7,531 nt of DNA from Methanospirillum sp. (lineage in GTDB: Archaea > Halobacteriota > Methanomicrobia > Methanomicrobiales > Methanospirillaceae): positions 1-7,531 of the forward strand of contig JAQVIE010000052.1 of assembly GCA_028695895.1 (NCBI GenBank), given 5' to 3'. Under the pieces are notes generated by a model that made no database searches, was not told where the DNA came from, and saw only the letters and a program-made list of their open reading frames with translations. Position 1 is the first letter of the stretch. Each line of letters opens with the position of its first letter. Below, in pieces: positions 1 to 5,868 of the stretch. The position numbers and the translations under genes were made by a program.

Positions 1-728
1 TGACTTTTTATCTCTCACCTGACAGAGAAATCACTCCTACGGATTATAAGATAGGAGAGGTTCAGTTCTCTTTCATCAGGCCTGGAGAAACTGCCAACCG
101 CGAACTTCTTGGAACAGTGCCAGACTTTGTCCCTCCCGGAATATATTTTGCAGGTGCAGCTTTGGAACCTGGCTTTTCTCTGACTCCTGATCCAAACCAG
201 GAGAATGATGTTATATCACATGGAACTGTCACCATTGAAAAGACATATAACAGGCCACAGGAGTGGTTCTCTGAAAAAATCGCAGATATCATCCTGGACT
301 TTTCCAATGATGAACGAACACTCCGAAACCTTCCACCTCTTACCCGTGATACTGCTCTTGATGTGATTGCCCTTGAGCATAGCAGGGATATGGCAAAGAG
401 GGATTTTTTTGATCATACAAATCCTGACGGGGAAGATCCGGCAGATCGTGCAGACAGGCATAACTTCAACCAGTCGCGAACCCTGCCTGGAGGTTCTTCT
501 TTTTATGGAATCGGAGAAAACATTGTTAAAATTCCTGTTGAAAAAAATGTCTATGGATTTGGCGAGATTAAAAATGATGATCCATATGAGATTGCACAGG
601 TTGCTATTGAGTCATTCATGGACAGCCCTCCGCATAAAGAGGCCCTGCTCCTTCGTGCACATGAAAAAATAGGAATTGGTGTGGCATTTGATGGAAAATA
701 TTATTTTGCCACCCAGAACTTTTTTTAA
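1..728 (+). CDS. CARDB-CAP (SCP/PR-1-like) domain protein, 3' part only
   Basis: The reading frame is open from base 3, so the true start lies left of the window; the GTG at 117 is not taken as the start because it falls inside a recognisable domain. 241 residues are visible. Residues 1-53 (FYLSPDREI...IGEV...VPPGIYFAGA) match the end of a CARDB adhesion-type beta-sandwich. After a short linker, residues about 85-241 form a CAP domain (SCP/PR-1, YkwD-like): EHS at 125-127, FFDHTNPDG at 135-143, GENI at 171-174, SPPHKEALL at 208-216 and the closing YYFATQNFF. The two His and the Glu that line the CAP cavity are present. Such proteins are normally exported; the signal peptide would be in the missing part. 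Biochemical function of prokaryotic CAP domains is poorly known (adhesion, lipid or peptide binding proposed). It converges on the chemoreceptor gene with a 1-bp gap. The domain calls are firm; the full architecture is unknown. Confidence 0.85.
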   Translation, partial: TFYLSPDREITPTDYKIGEVQFSFIRPGETANRELLGTVPDFVPPGIYFAGAALEPGFSLTPDPNQENDVISHGTVTIEKTYNRPQEWFSEKIADIILDFSNDERTLRNLPPLTRDTALDVIALEHSRDMAKRDFFDHTNPDGEDPADRADRHNFNQSRTLPGGSSFYGIGENIVKIPVEKNVYGFGEIKNDDPYEIAQVAIESFMDSPPHKEALLLRAHEKIGIGVAFDGKYYFATQNFF

Positions 729-745
729 ATTAAATTTTAAATATT
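720..745 (+). terminator. Possible oligo-T terminator at convergent gene ends
   Basis: A run of seven T (720-726) covers the last Phe codons and the first base of the stop of the CAP gene. It is followed by an almost pure A/T stretch to about 745 that also contains the end of the opposing chemoreceptor gene. Archaeal transcription often ends on oligo-T without a hairpin, so this could end the + transcript inside or just past the coding region. No stem-loop is evident. Confidence 0.3.
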
Positions 746-3027
746 TGTATCTGGTTTCGAAGTTCGCCTGACAAGCTTTCGACTTCTAAAATGGCACTGT
801 TAATCTCCTGGACAGAAGCACTTACAGATTCGGAAAGTGCAGAGAGTTCTTCTATCTGGGTGAGGTTATCACTTGTAAGGCTTATTCCTTCCTGGGTGGT
901 GTTGACTACTGCAGTCGCAATATTTGCCTGGTCTTCAATTGCCTTTACAATCTCTCCCATGTCCCTGGTAACTTCAGATGCTCCAATGACCATACTGTTT
1001 AATGATTCAATGGTTTTATTTACGCTCTCAACACCTGTAGCTATCTCTGTGTGGGAAGATCTGATTGCTGTTGATGTCTTTTCACTGCTCCGCTGTATGG
1101 CGGTAATGACATCACCAATGTGGTCTGTTGCATTTCTGGCATCTGCAGCAAGGTTCTTGACTTCTCCAGCAACTACTGCAAATCCTCTTCCTGCATCTCC
1201 AGCCCTGGCAGCTTCAATTGCAGCATTCAGGGCAAGCAGGTTAATCTGACCGGTGATATCGTTAATCATCTTGACAATTTTATTAATTTCCCTTATCTGT
1301 GAATTTAATTCATCAATATCCTCAACACTCTCCTGTGCTATCTTCATCACAAGGCCCATCTTCTCATTTGCTTCGTTTCCAAGGGTCTGTGCTTCACTCC
1401 CTCTTATCGTCACATCCTTTGCATGACGAAGAATTTCCTGGCTTGTGCTTGTAATTTCTTCATTAGAGGCTGAAAGGTTAGAGATCTGATTTGTGATATC
1501 TTCCATATGTGAAATGAGATTTTTCCCTATCTCTGATGATTCCATGGTGTTTTTGGCAAATGCCTGGGTTGCCATGGCAATATCTGATGACCCCCTGCTT
1601 ATTCCATCCATGTTTTCTGATACACTGGATGAGACTCTGTTGACTTCCTGAAGGGCTTTTCTTAGTGCGGTAATGGTTTTATTTGCATTCTCTTTTACCG
1701 TGATAAGGGGGTCATTTTCCCGTTTTAATATTTCAGCAGTCATGTCTCCCTTGGATACAAGATCAAATGCTTCTCCGATATCTTTAGCAGCGATGTCAAG
1801 CTGGTGGGCATGTTCCTCAGCCTCTTTTATCATCCGCTGGATCTCCTTTTCTTTTTTAATCTCGTTTGTCTTATCCTTGTACGTGGACATGACGCTGGCA
1901 ACATCATGATTCTTGTCAAGGAGCGGGATGGTATCCTGTTCAATATAGTGAATTCCTGTGGGAAAATCAACAACAATCTGCCCGGTCGCTGCTTTTTTGG
2001 TTTTGAGTGCATCACGAAGACCATGTCCGCTCTTTTCAAGGACCTTGAAATCAGCAGCATTCATTGAGAGAAGCTGCTGCTCTGTGTACCCGCTCATTTC
2101 AAGGAAAGATGCATTTACTTTAAGGATTCTCAATTTAAGATCCATCAGCAGAAGAGGCAGCGGGTTTTGATTTATCATAGTCATCTCCTGCTGCTGGAGC
2201 TCCTTTATCTTCTCCACCTGTTCATGCATCTCACGTTCTGATTTTTTCCGCTCACTGATGTCCCGGAATGTTGCCTGTATCCTTGGACCTTCAGGAAGTG
2301 TAAGCAGGGTCAGGGTAAGTTCAGCATCAAAGGACGTTCCATCAAACTTGTTAAATATGCATTCAAGACTCTGGGGGATGCCCTGTTTGGCTGCATTAAA
2401 AGCTTTATTTAAAAATTCTTTTGAGGGTGTGCCATCTGCCTGTTTTTCAGGAGCATATGAATAGATAGACTCCCCGACCATGGAATCTGATTCAGGAATC
2501 CTGAAGATCTTTGGTGTCGTGGCATTGCATTCAATGAGAATATCATTATCAAAAAGGGTGATGGCATCATAAGAGGAGTCGATCATTGCCCGAAATTTCA
2601 ATGCTTCGGCATGTTGTAACTCTTCTATCTCCTTTTTTTTCCTGCGGTTATCAGATTCCCTGATTTCACGTTCGATTACTGGAATAAGGGGTGTAAGATT
2701 GCCTTTAAAGACATAATCATGAGCACCAAGTTTCATCAGGGTGACTGCAGTATCTTCTCCGATTTCTCCTGAAACGACAATAAACGGGTAATCAAGGTTC
2801 CTTTTCCGGTATTCCTCGATGACATTCACGCCATTAAAACCTGGAAGACTGTAATCACAAAGGAGAACATCCCATCCTTCTGAATCCAGAGAAGATCGGA
2901 CATCTTCCATCGTGTCAACCCGTTTTATTGTCGGATCATATCCGGCTTTTTTTAGTTCGTGGATGACAAGGAAGGCATGATCCTCGTTATCCTCAACAAA
3001 TAGAATTTTAATTGGATTTCCTGTCAT
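730..3027 (-). CDS. Soluble chemoreceptor: REC-PAS-PAS-HAMP-like-MCP signalling domain
   Basis: 765 residues with no transmembrane segment, so a cytoplasmic methyl-accepting chemotaxis transducer. Order: receiver (REC) domain about 5-122, with acidic pair E12/D13, phospho-acceptor D58 in [10 protein letters not shown]86 in VVSGE and K108 in VFKGN, all as in active receivers; coiled linker 123-145; PAS about 146-258, ending in the typical [11 protein letters not shown] about 283-388; HAMP/linker-like helices about 415-462; MCP coiled-coil 465-757 with the conserved hairpin tip ([28 protein letters not shown], 594-621), which binds CheA and CheW. There is no C-terminal NWETF-type CheR/CheB tether. 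An upstream in-frame ATG at 3054 exists, but the ATG at 3027 is preceded by a good ribosome binding site and begins just before the first REC strand, so I chose it. The divergent neighbour is cheW, a plausible partner. The ligand is unknown; PAS domains could bind haem, flavin or small molecules, but no ligand residues can be assigned. Confidence 0.93.
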   Translation of the reverse strand: MTGNPIKILFVEDNEDHAFLVIHELKKAGYDPTIKRVDTMEDVRSSLDSEGWDVLLCDYSLPGFNGVNVIEEYRKRNLDYPFIVVSGEIGEDTAVTLMKLGAHDYVFKGNLTPLIPVIEREIRESDNRRKKKEIEELQHAEALKFRAMIDSSYDAITLFDNDILIECNATTPKIFRIPESDSMVGESIYSYAPEKQADGTPSKEFLNKAFNAAKQGIPQSLECIFNKFDGTSFDAELTLTLLTLPEGPRIQATFRDISERKKSEREMHEQVEKIKELQQQEMTMINQNPLPLLLMDLKLRILKVNASFLEMSGYTEQQLLSMNAADFKVLEKSGHGLRDALKTKKAATGQIVVDFPTGIHYIEQDTIPLLDKNHDVASVMSTYKDKTNEIKKEKEIQRMIKEAEEHAHQLDIAAKDIGEAFDLVSKGDMTAEILKRENDPLITVKENANKTITALRKALQEVNRVSSSVSENMDGISRGSSDIAMATQAFAKNTMESSEIGKNLISHMEDITNQISNLSASNEEITSTSQEILRHAKDVTIRGSEAQTLGNEANEKMGLVMKIAQESVEDIDELNSQIREINKIVKMINDITGQINLLALNAAIEAARAGDAGRGFAVVAGEVKNLAADARNATDHIGDVITAIQRSSEKTSTAIRSSHTEIATGVESVNKTIESLNSMVIGASEVTRDMGEIVKAIEDQANIATAVVNTTQEGISLTSDNLTQIEELSALSESVSASVQEINSAILEVESLSGELRNQIQIFKI

Positions 3028-3030
3028 TTT

Positions 3031-3037
3031 TCCTCCC
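3031..3037 (-). promoter_or_regulatory. Ribosome binding site of the chemoreceptor gene
   Basis: The reverse strand reads GGGAGGA ending 3 nt before ATG (3027). It complements the 16S rRNA 3' end and decides the start in favour of MTGNPIK over the ATG nine codons upstream. Confidence 0.75.
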
Positions 3038-3108
3038 TTTTGTGATTTTTGCAAATAGTGTGGTTAATAATCTTTTCTTTGTGAACATGAAAAGAGTTAC
3101 TTCTTGAT

Positions 3109-3119
3109 CTTTTTATAAG
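3109..3119 (-). promoter_or_regulatory. Candidate TATA box for the chemoreceptor gene
   Basis: The reverse strand reads CTTATAAAAAG. An archaeal TATA here would start transcription near 3085-3090 and give a leader of about 60 nt. The surrounding DNA is very AT-rich, so other TATA-like strings exist and this is only the best-placed one. Confidence 0.3.
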
Positions 3120-3128
3120 AGGAATAAT

Positions 3129-3266
3129 ATGCCGCAAGAGTATTCTTTTGTATTTTATTTACTTCCTTTATATGCGCGTATTGCAATATCTCAAAAAATC
3201 CTGCAGATTATTTTTCATACTGCACCGTTTTATATTTTTATTATCATATTTTTAAAATTCCCGTAA
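3129..3266 (+). CDS. Possible 45-residue small hydrophobic protein (doubtful)
   Basis: ATG at 3129 opens 45 codons to TAA. A purine-rich AAGAGGA (3117-3123) sits 5 nt upstream and could serve as a ribosome binding site. The C-terminal third (FYIFIIIFLKFP, 34-45) is hydrophobic and could be a short membrane anchor; the middle is mixed and carries one Arg and one Lys. I do not recognise the protein. Against it: the DNA is AT-rich, so Phe/Ile/Leu-rich frames arise by chance, and the supposed binding site overlaps the candidate TATA box of the opposite gene. Confidence 0.18.
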   Translation: MPQEYSFVFYLLPLYARIAISQKILQIIFHTAPFYIFIIIFLKFP

Positions 3267-3362
3267 TTTTAGTAATGCCTGCAATTTTCCCTTTAAAATG
3301 GATTATGTCGAACAATTGCTTTTTTTAGATCTATTTGATCACAGCAGGAATATGATTTAGCA

Positions 3363-3397
3363 CGTTAACATGACGATATTTTTAGAAAATATTAACG
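3363..3397. promoter_or_regulatory. Nested dyads just upstream of the cheW TATA box
   Basis: Two overlapping inverted repeats: CGTTAA (3363-3368) with TTAACG (3392-3397), and inside them ATATTTT (3376-3382) with AAAATAT (3386-3392) around a 3-nt centre. They end where the cheW promoter element begins, which is where an archaeal regulator could act. Dyads in AT-rich DNA are common, so an operator role is inference. Confidence 0.35.
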
Positions 3398-3410
3398 AAA
3401 ATATATATAG
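3396..3410 (+). promoter_or_regulatory. Probable cheW promoter (BRE/TATA)
   Basis: CGAAA (3396-3400) followed by ATATATATA (3401-3409) resembles an archaeal BRE plus TATA box and is the clearest promoter in this gap. Initiation would be expected about 25 nt downstream, near 3425-3435, which leaves a leader of about 175-185 nt before cheW. Confidence 0.5.
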
Positions 3411-3582
3411 GGATCAAAAAATACCTGATTGTTGTCAGGGAACCTGTGTTAACATATCAGGCATGAGTTATCCGGGGGGGTTGGTTCAGCACACACATGC
3501 AGGTGTTATTCTCCTGTATTTACACAGTCCCTGATTATTTCTACAGAATCTCATCATCAATTCTATTCCCAAAAGTTCAAAC

Positions 3583-3609
3583 ACCTGAAGAATAGATGAA
3601 TCTTCAGGT
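3583..3609 (+). promoter_or_regulatory. Perfect 9-bp stem-loop abutting the cheW start codon
   Basis: ACCTGAAGA (3583-3591) and TCTTCAGGT (3601-3609) are exact reverse complements separated by 9 nt, and the right arm ends at the base before ATG 3610. The only SD-like bases near the start (AGG, 3606-3608) lie inside the right arm and are too close to the ATG for a normal ribosome binding site. In RNA the stem would sit exactly at the initiation site; in DNA it could be a symmetric protein-binding site. Function is inferred. Confidence 0.55.
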
Positions 3610-4101
3610 ATGGTTATTGAAATTTTGGAATTTGACCTGGGAGGAGAATCATATGCCATGGATATTGGCATTGCACGTGAAATCGTGGAGATGCTTCCTA
3701 TTACACCTATACCACGGGCTCCTTCCCATGTCACCGGACTTCTCAATCTTCGGGGAGAGATAACCACTATAATTAATCTGCATCACCTGCTTGGTATTAC
3801 ACCATCAAAAAAGCCGGAAGAACAGAAGATCATGGTATTTGTCCCTGATATGTTTGAAAACACCAGTGTAGGTGTAATCGTGGATGAAGTTCGAAGTGTT
3901 CTTACCATCGATGAAAGCTCTGTTGATACAAATATCAAAAGCGTGGATGAACAGATGTCTGATTATGTTCAGGGCATTATCAAGCTCGGAGAAGATGAAA
4001 CACTCAGAACTGAGGCCGTTCCAGAAGGATATGAGGCAGAAAAGAGGTTGATTATCTGGGTAGATGTCAAAAAAATCCTGACAGAGACGACAGAAATATA
4101 G
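3610..4101 (+). CDS. cheW: CheW chemotaxis adaptor protein
   Basis: 163 residues, the usual size for CheW, a cytoplasmic SH3-like double beta-barrel adaptor that links the CheA kinase to the receptor hairpin tip. Seen: the first-strand motif LEFDLGGESYAMDIG (6-20), VTGLLNLRGEI (41-51) with the conserved NLRG Arg (R48), VGVIVDEV (87-94), and the closing RLIIWVDVKKIL (146-157). An in-frame TGA at 3586-3588 limits the start, and ATG 3610 is the only sensible one; it has no well-spaced Shine-Dalgarno sequence. Only one CheW domain and no receiver is present, so it is CheW rather than CheV. The neighbour across the divergent gap is a soluble chemoreceptor, its likely partner; no cheA is in view. 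An ATG at 3596 inside the hairpin loop is out of frame with cheW. Confidence 0.93.
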   Translation: MVIEILEFDLGGESYAMDIGIAREIVEMLPITPIPRAPSHVTGLLNLRGEITTIINLHHLLGITPSKKPEEQKIMVFVPDMFENTSVGVIVDEVRSVLTIDESSVDTNIKSVDEQMSDYVQGIIKLGEDETLRTEAVPEGYEAEKRLIIWVDVKKILTETTEI

Positions 4102-4127
4102 TCGTCCCTTTATAAAATTATTTTTTT
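4086..4127 (+). terminator. Terminator-like hairpin and T-tract after cheW
   Basis: GACGAC (4086-4091) pairs with GTCGTC (4101-4106) around a 9-nt loop that includes the cheW stop codon TAG (4099-4101). After an AT-rich spacer comes a run of seven T (4121-4127). In archaea the T-run alone may suffice; the stem may protect the 3' end or slow polymerase. Confidence 0.5.
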
Positions 4128-4150
4128 CGGTTAAATGGTGTCTGGTATCC

Positions 4151-4166
4151 GGGTATTTACATACCC
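4151..4166 (-). terminator. Small hairpin over the thermosome stop codon
   Basis: GGGTAT (4151-4156) and ATACCC (4161-4166) form a perfect 6-bp stem with a 4-nt loop that holds the thermosome stop codon (reverse strand TAA, 4157-4159). No T-run follows on the reverse strand, so it is not a classical terminator; a role in 3'-end formation or mRNA stability is possible. Confidence 0.3.
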
Positions 4167-5815
4167 ATGTCGCCCATTCCCATTCCACCCATACCGCCGC
4201 CCATGCCTCCCATTCCTCCTGGTGGCATGTCAGGGACAGCTGATCTTGCTGAAGCGATGATGTCATCAATCCGCAGGATCATAATGGCTGCTTCTGCTGC
4301 ACTTGCAATAGCCTGTGTCTTAACACGGAGTGGTTCAACTACTCCTTCCTTGTGCATGTCTGCAGGTTTTGCATCCATTACATTCAGACCAACAGTCTTC
4401 TGGCCTTTTTCATGTGCTGCACGAAGCTCAACAAGCATGTCAATCGGGTCAAGACCGGCATTCTCTGCAAGAGTGCGGGGAATAATTTCAAGAGCTGTTG
4501 CAAATGCCTCAATAGCAAGCTGTGCACGACCACCGACGCTTGCAGCATACTCGCGAAGACGAAGTGAAAGCTCAATCTCAGGAGCGCCACCGCCGGCAAC
4601 ACACTTCTTGTCTTCAAGAACAACACCTACAACACGGATTGCATCTTCGAAGGCACGATCAAGTTCGGCAACAACGTGTTCAGTTCCGCCACGGATGATG
4701 ATTGAGACGGCCTTCGGGTTCTTGCATTCTTCGACAAAGATCATCTCTTCGCCTGAGATCTTGCGTTCTTCAACAATGCCTGCGTATCCAAGCTCAGATC
4801 CCTGGATTGCATCTATGCTGGAGATTATGGATGCACCGGTTGCACGGTTCAGCTTTTCCATGTCAGACTTCTTGACACGACGGACAGCAAGAATTCCAGC
4901 CTTTGCAAGATAGTGCTGTGCAATGTCATCAATACCTTTCTGACAGAAGAGAACCTTTGCCTCGCTTTTAATTATCTTATCAGTGATGGACTTTATCATC
5001 CGCTCTTCTTCATCAAGGAATGCCTGAAGCTGGTCAGGGCTGGTAATATTGATCTCTGCATCAACCTCAGTCTTTTTGAACTCGACTGCAGCGTTGAGGA
5101 GCATAATTTTTGCCTTGGTAACCTTGTCTGGCATACCAGGGTGGACACGTTCCTTGTCTATGACCATTCCGAGGATGATCTCTGAATTTTCGATTGAACC
5201 ACCGACTTTCTTTTCAATTTTGATATTTTCAGTATCAACCGTTCCATCATTCTCGGCAACCATGGTGACTGCCTGAACCACAAGATCGCAGAGTTTCTCT
5301 TTTGATGCTTCTGCGCCCTTTCCTGTCATGGCTGTCTCGGCTATTTTCCGGAGAATTGTACTATCTCTTGGTTTTACGTCGATTGAAATGGTTTTAAGGA
5401 TTTCCTGTGCTTTTTCTGCAGCCATTCTGTATCCATGGGTGATGACTGTAGGGTGAACATCCTGTTCAAGTAGTTCTTCTGAACGTTTCAGGAGTTCTCC
5501 TGCGATTACCACTGCAGTGGTGGTTCCGTCACCGACCTCGTCATCCTGGGTCTTTGCAACTTCCACCATCATCTTTGCAGCAGGGTGCTCTATGTCCATT
5601 TCTTTGAGAATGGTCACACCATCGTTGGTAATTACTACATCGCCTATTGTATCCACCAGCATCTTGTCCATGCCCTTTGGTCCGAGTGTTGTTCGGACTG
5701 CATTGGCAACGGCCTTTGCTGCGGCGATGTTCATGCCCTGTGCATCGCGCCCGCGGGTACGGGAACTTCCTTCTTTAAGGATAAGAATTGGCTGTCCTCC
5801 TAATTGTGTAGCCAT
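4157..5815 (-). CDS. thsA: Thermosome subunit (group II chaperonin)
   Basis: 552 residues, full length for an archaeal thermosome subunit. The product assembles into a double-ring ATP-driven folding chamber in the cytoplasm with a built-in lid. Equatorial domain motifs: LGPKGMDK (44-51), NDGVTIL (64-70) and the ATP-hydrolysis loop GDGTTT (95-100, Asp96); then the intermediate and apical domains (about 150-400) and the return equatorial motifs VAGGGAPE (407-413 region) and [11 protein letters not shown] (449-459). The C-terminus is a Gly-Met repeat tail (534-552), typical of these proteins, which projects into the cavity. Start ATG 5815 is preceded by GGTGAT at 5 nt and a TATA box about 45 nt upstream. 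Subunit type (alpha or beta) cannot be told from one gene, so the symbol is generic. It converges with cheW and lies downstream of an HTH regulator in the same orientation. Chaperonin genes are often heat-induced in archaea; no specific heat-shock operator was recognised here. Confidence 0.97.
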   Translation of the reverse strand: MATQLGGQPILILKEGSSRTRGRDAQGMNIAAAKAVANAVRTTLGPKGMDKMLVDTIGDVVITNDGVTILKEMDIEHPAAKMMVEVAKTQDDEVGDGTTTAVVIAGELLKRSEELLEQDVHPTVITHGYRMAAEKAQEILKTISIDVKPRDSTILRKIAETAMTGKGAEASKEKLCDLVVQAVTMVAENDGTVDTENIKIEKKVGGSIENSEIILGMVIDKERVHPGMPDKVTKAKIMLLNAAVEFKKTEVDAEINITSPDQLQAFLDEEERMIKSITDKIIKSEAKVLFCQKGIDDIAQHYLAKAGILAVRRVKKSDMEKLNRATGASIISSIDAIQGSELGYAGIVEERKISGEEMIFVEECKNPKAVSIIIRGGTEHVVAELDRAFEDAIRVVGVVLEDKKCVAGGGAPEIELSLRLREYAASVGGRAQLAIEAFATALEIIPRTLAENAGLDPIDMLVELRAAHEKGQKTVGLNVMDAKPADMHKEGVVEPLRVKTQAIASAAEAAIMILRIDDIIASARSAVPDMPPGGMGGMGGGMGGMGMGDMGM

Positions 5816-5820
5816 AAAAT

Positions 5821-5826
5821 ATCACC
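5821..5826 (-). promoter_or_regulatory. Ribosome binding site of the thermosome gene
   Basis: GGTGAT on the reverse strand, 5 nt before the ATG, matches the archaeal 16S anti-Shine-Dalgarno sequence. Confidence 0.7.
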
Positions 5827-5856
5827 ACGTTGTAGGATAAGGTTGTTTAGTGGTTC

Positions 5857-5866
5857 TATATAAAAA
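5857..5866 (-). promoter_or_regulatory. TATA box of the thermosome gene
   Basis: The reverse strand reads TTTTTATATA, a strong archaeal TATA box. Initiation would fall near 5833-5837, giving a leader of about 20 nt that includes the GGTGAT site. It lies only 3 bp beyond the stop of the upstream HTH gene, so the factor-B recognition element would overlap the end of that gene. Confidence 0.6.
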
Positions 5867-5868
5867 TA

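Larger units (their letters stand above)
3055..3609. other. AT-rich divergent intergenic region between chemoreceptor and cheW
   Basis: About 555 bp without a confident gene. From 3055 to about 3420 it is strongly AT-rich and holds candidate promoters facing both ways and several A/T dyads. From 3421 to 3609 it becomes more mixed, contains a run of seven G (3474-3480) and short CCTGA/TCAGG elements, and ends in a perfect hairpin against the cheW start codon. I see no tRNA-like fold, no known riboswitch and no CRISPR repeat. Two very short reading frames (3129-3266 and 3463-3534, the latter 23 codons) are noted; neither is convincing as a gene. Confidence 0.7.

Noticed and set aside
791..1249. 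152-codon + strand frame opposite the chemoreceptor signalling domain
   Set aside because: Antisense of a conserved MCP hairpin; the product is Ser/Ala/Leu-rich without motifs. It reflects the regular codon pattern of the coiled coil.
3028..3054. Nine-codon upstream extension of the chemoreceptor (ATG at 3054)
   Set aside because: The extension codes over the GGGAGGA ribosome binding site, and the REC domain begins immediately after the ATG at 3027.
3055..3609. CRISPR array, IS element or attachment site in the large intergenic gap
   Set aside because: No regularly spaced repeats, terminal inverted repeats, transposase remnants or tRNA end were found. The repeated elements are 5-9 bp and irregularly spaced.
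3596..3612. ATG in the hairpin loop before cheW as an alternative start
   Set aside because: It is out of frame with cheW and its reading frame soon ends inside cheW without resembling a protein.
4160..4219. Gly-Met codon repeat at the thermosome 3' end as a DNA repeat element
   Set aside because: It is the normal GGM-type tail of archaeal thermosome subunits, not an independent repeat.
4167..4913. 248-codon open frame on the + strand opposite the thermosome gene
   Set aside because: It is the mirror of a strongly conserved, full-length thermosome gene. Its product is low-complexity (Pro/Ser/Ala/Arg-rich) because it reads the complement of Gly-Met and Ala codons, and no domain is recognisable.
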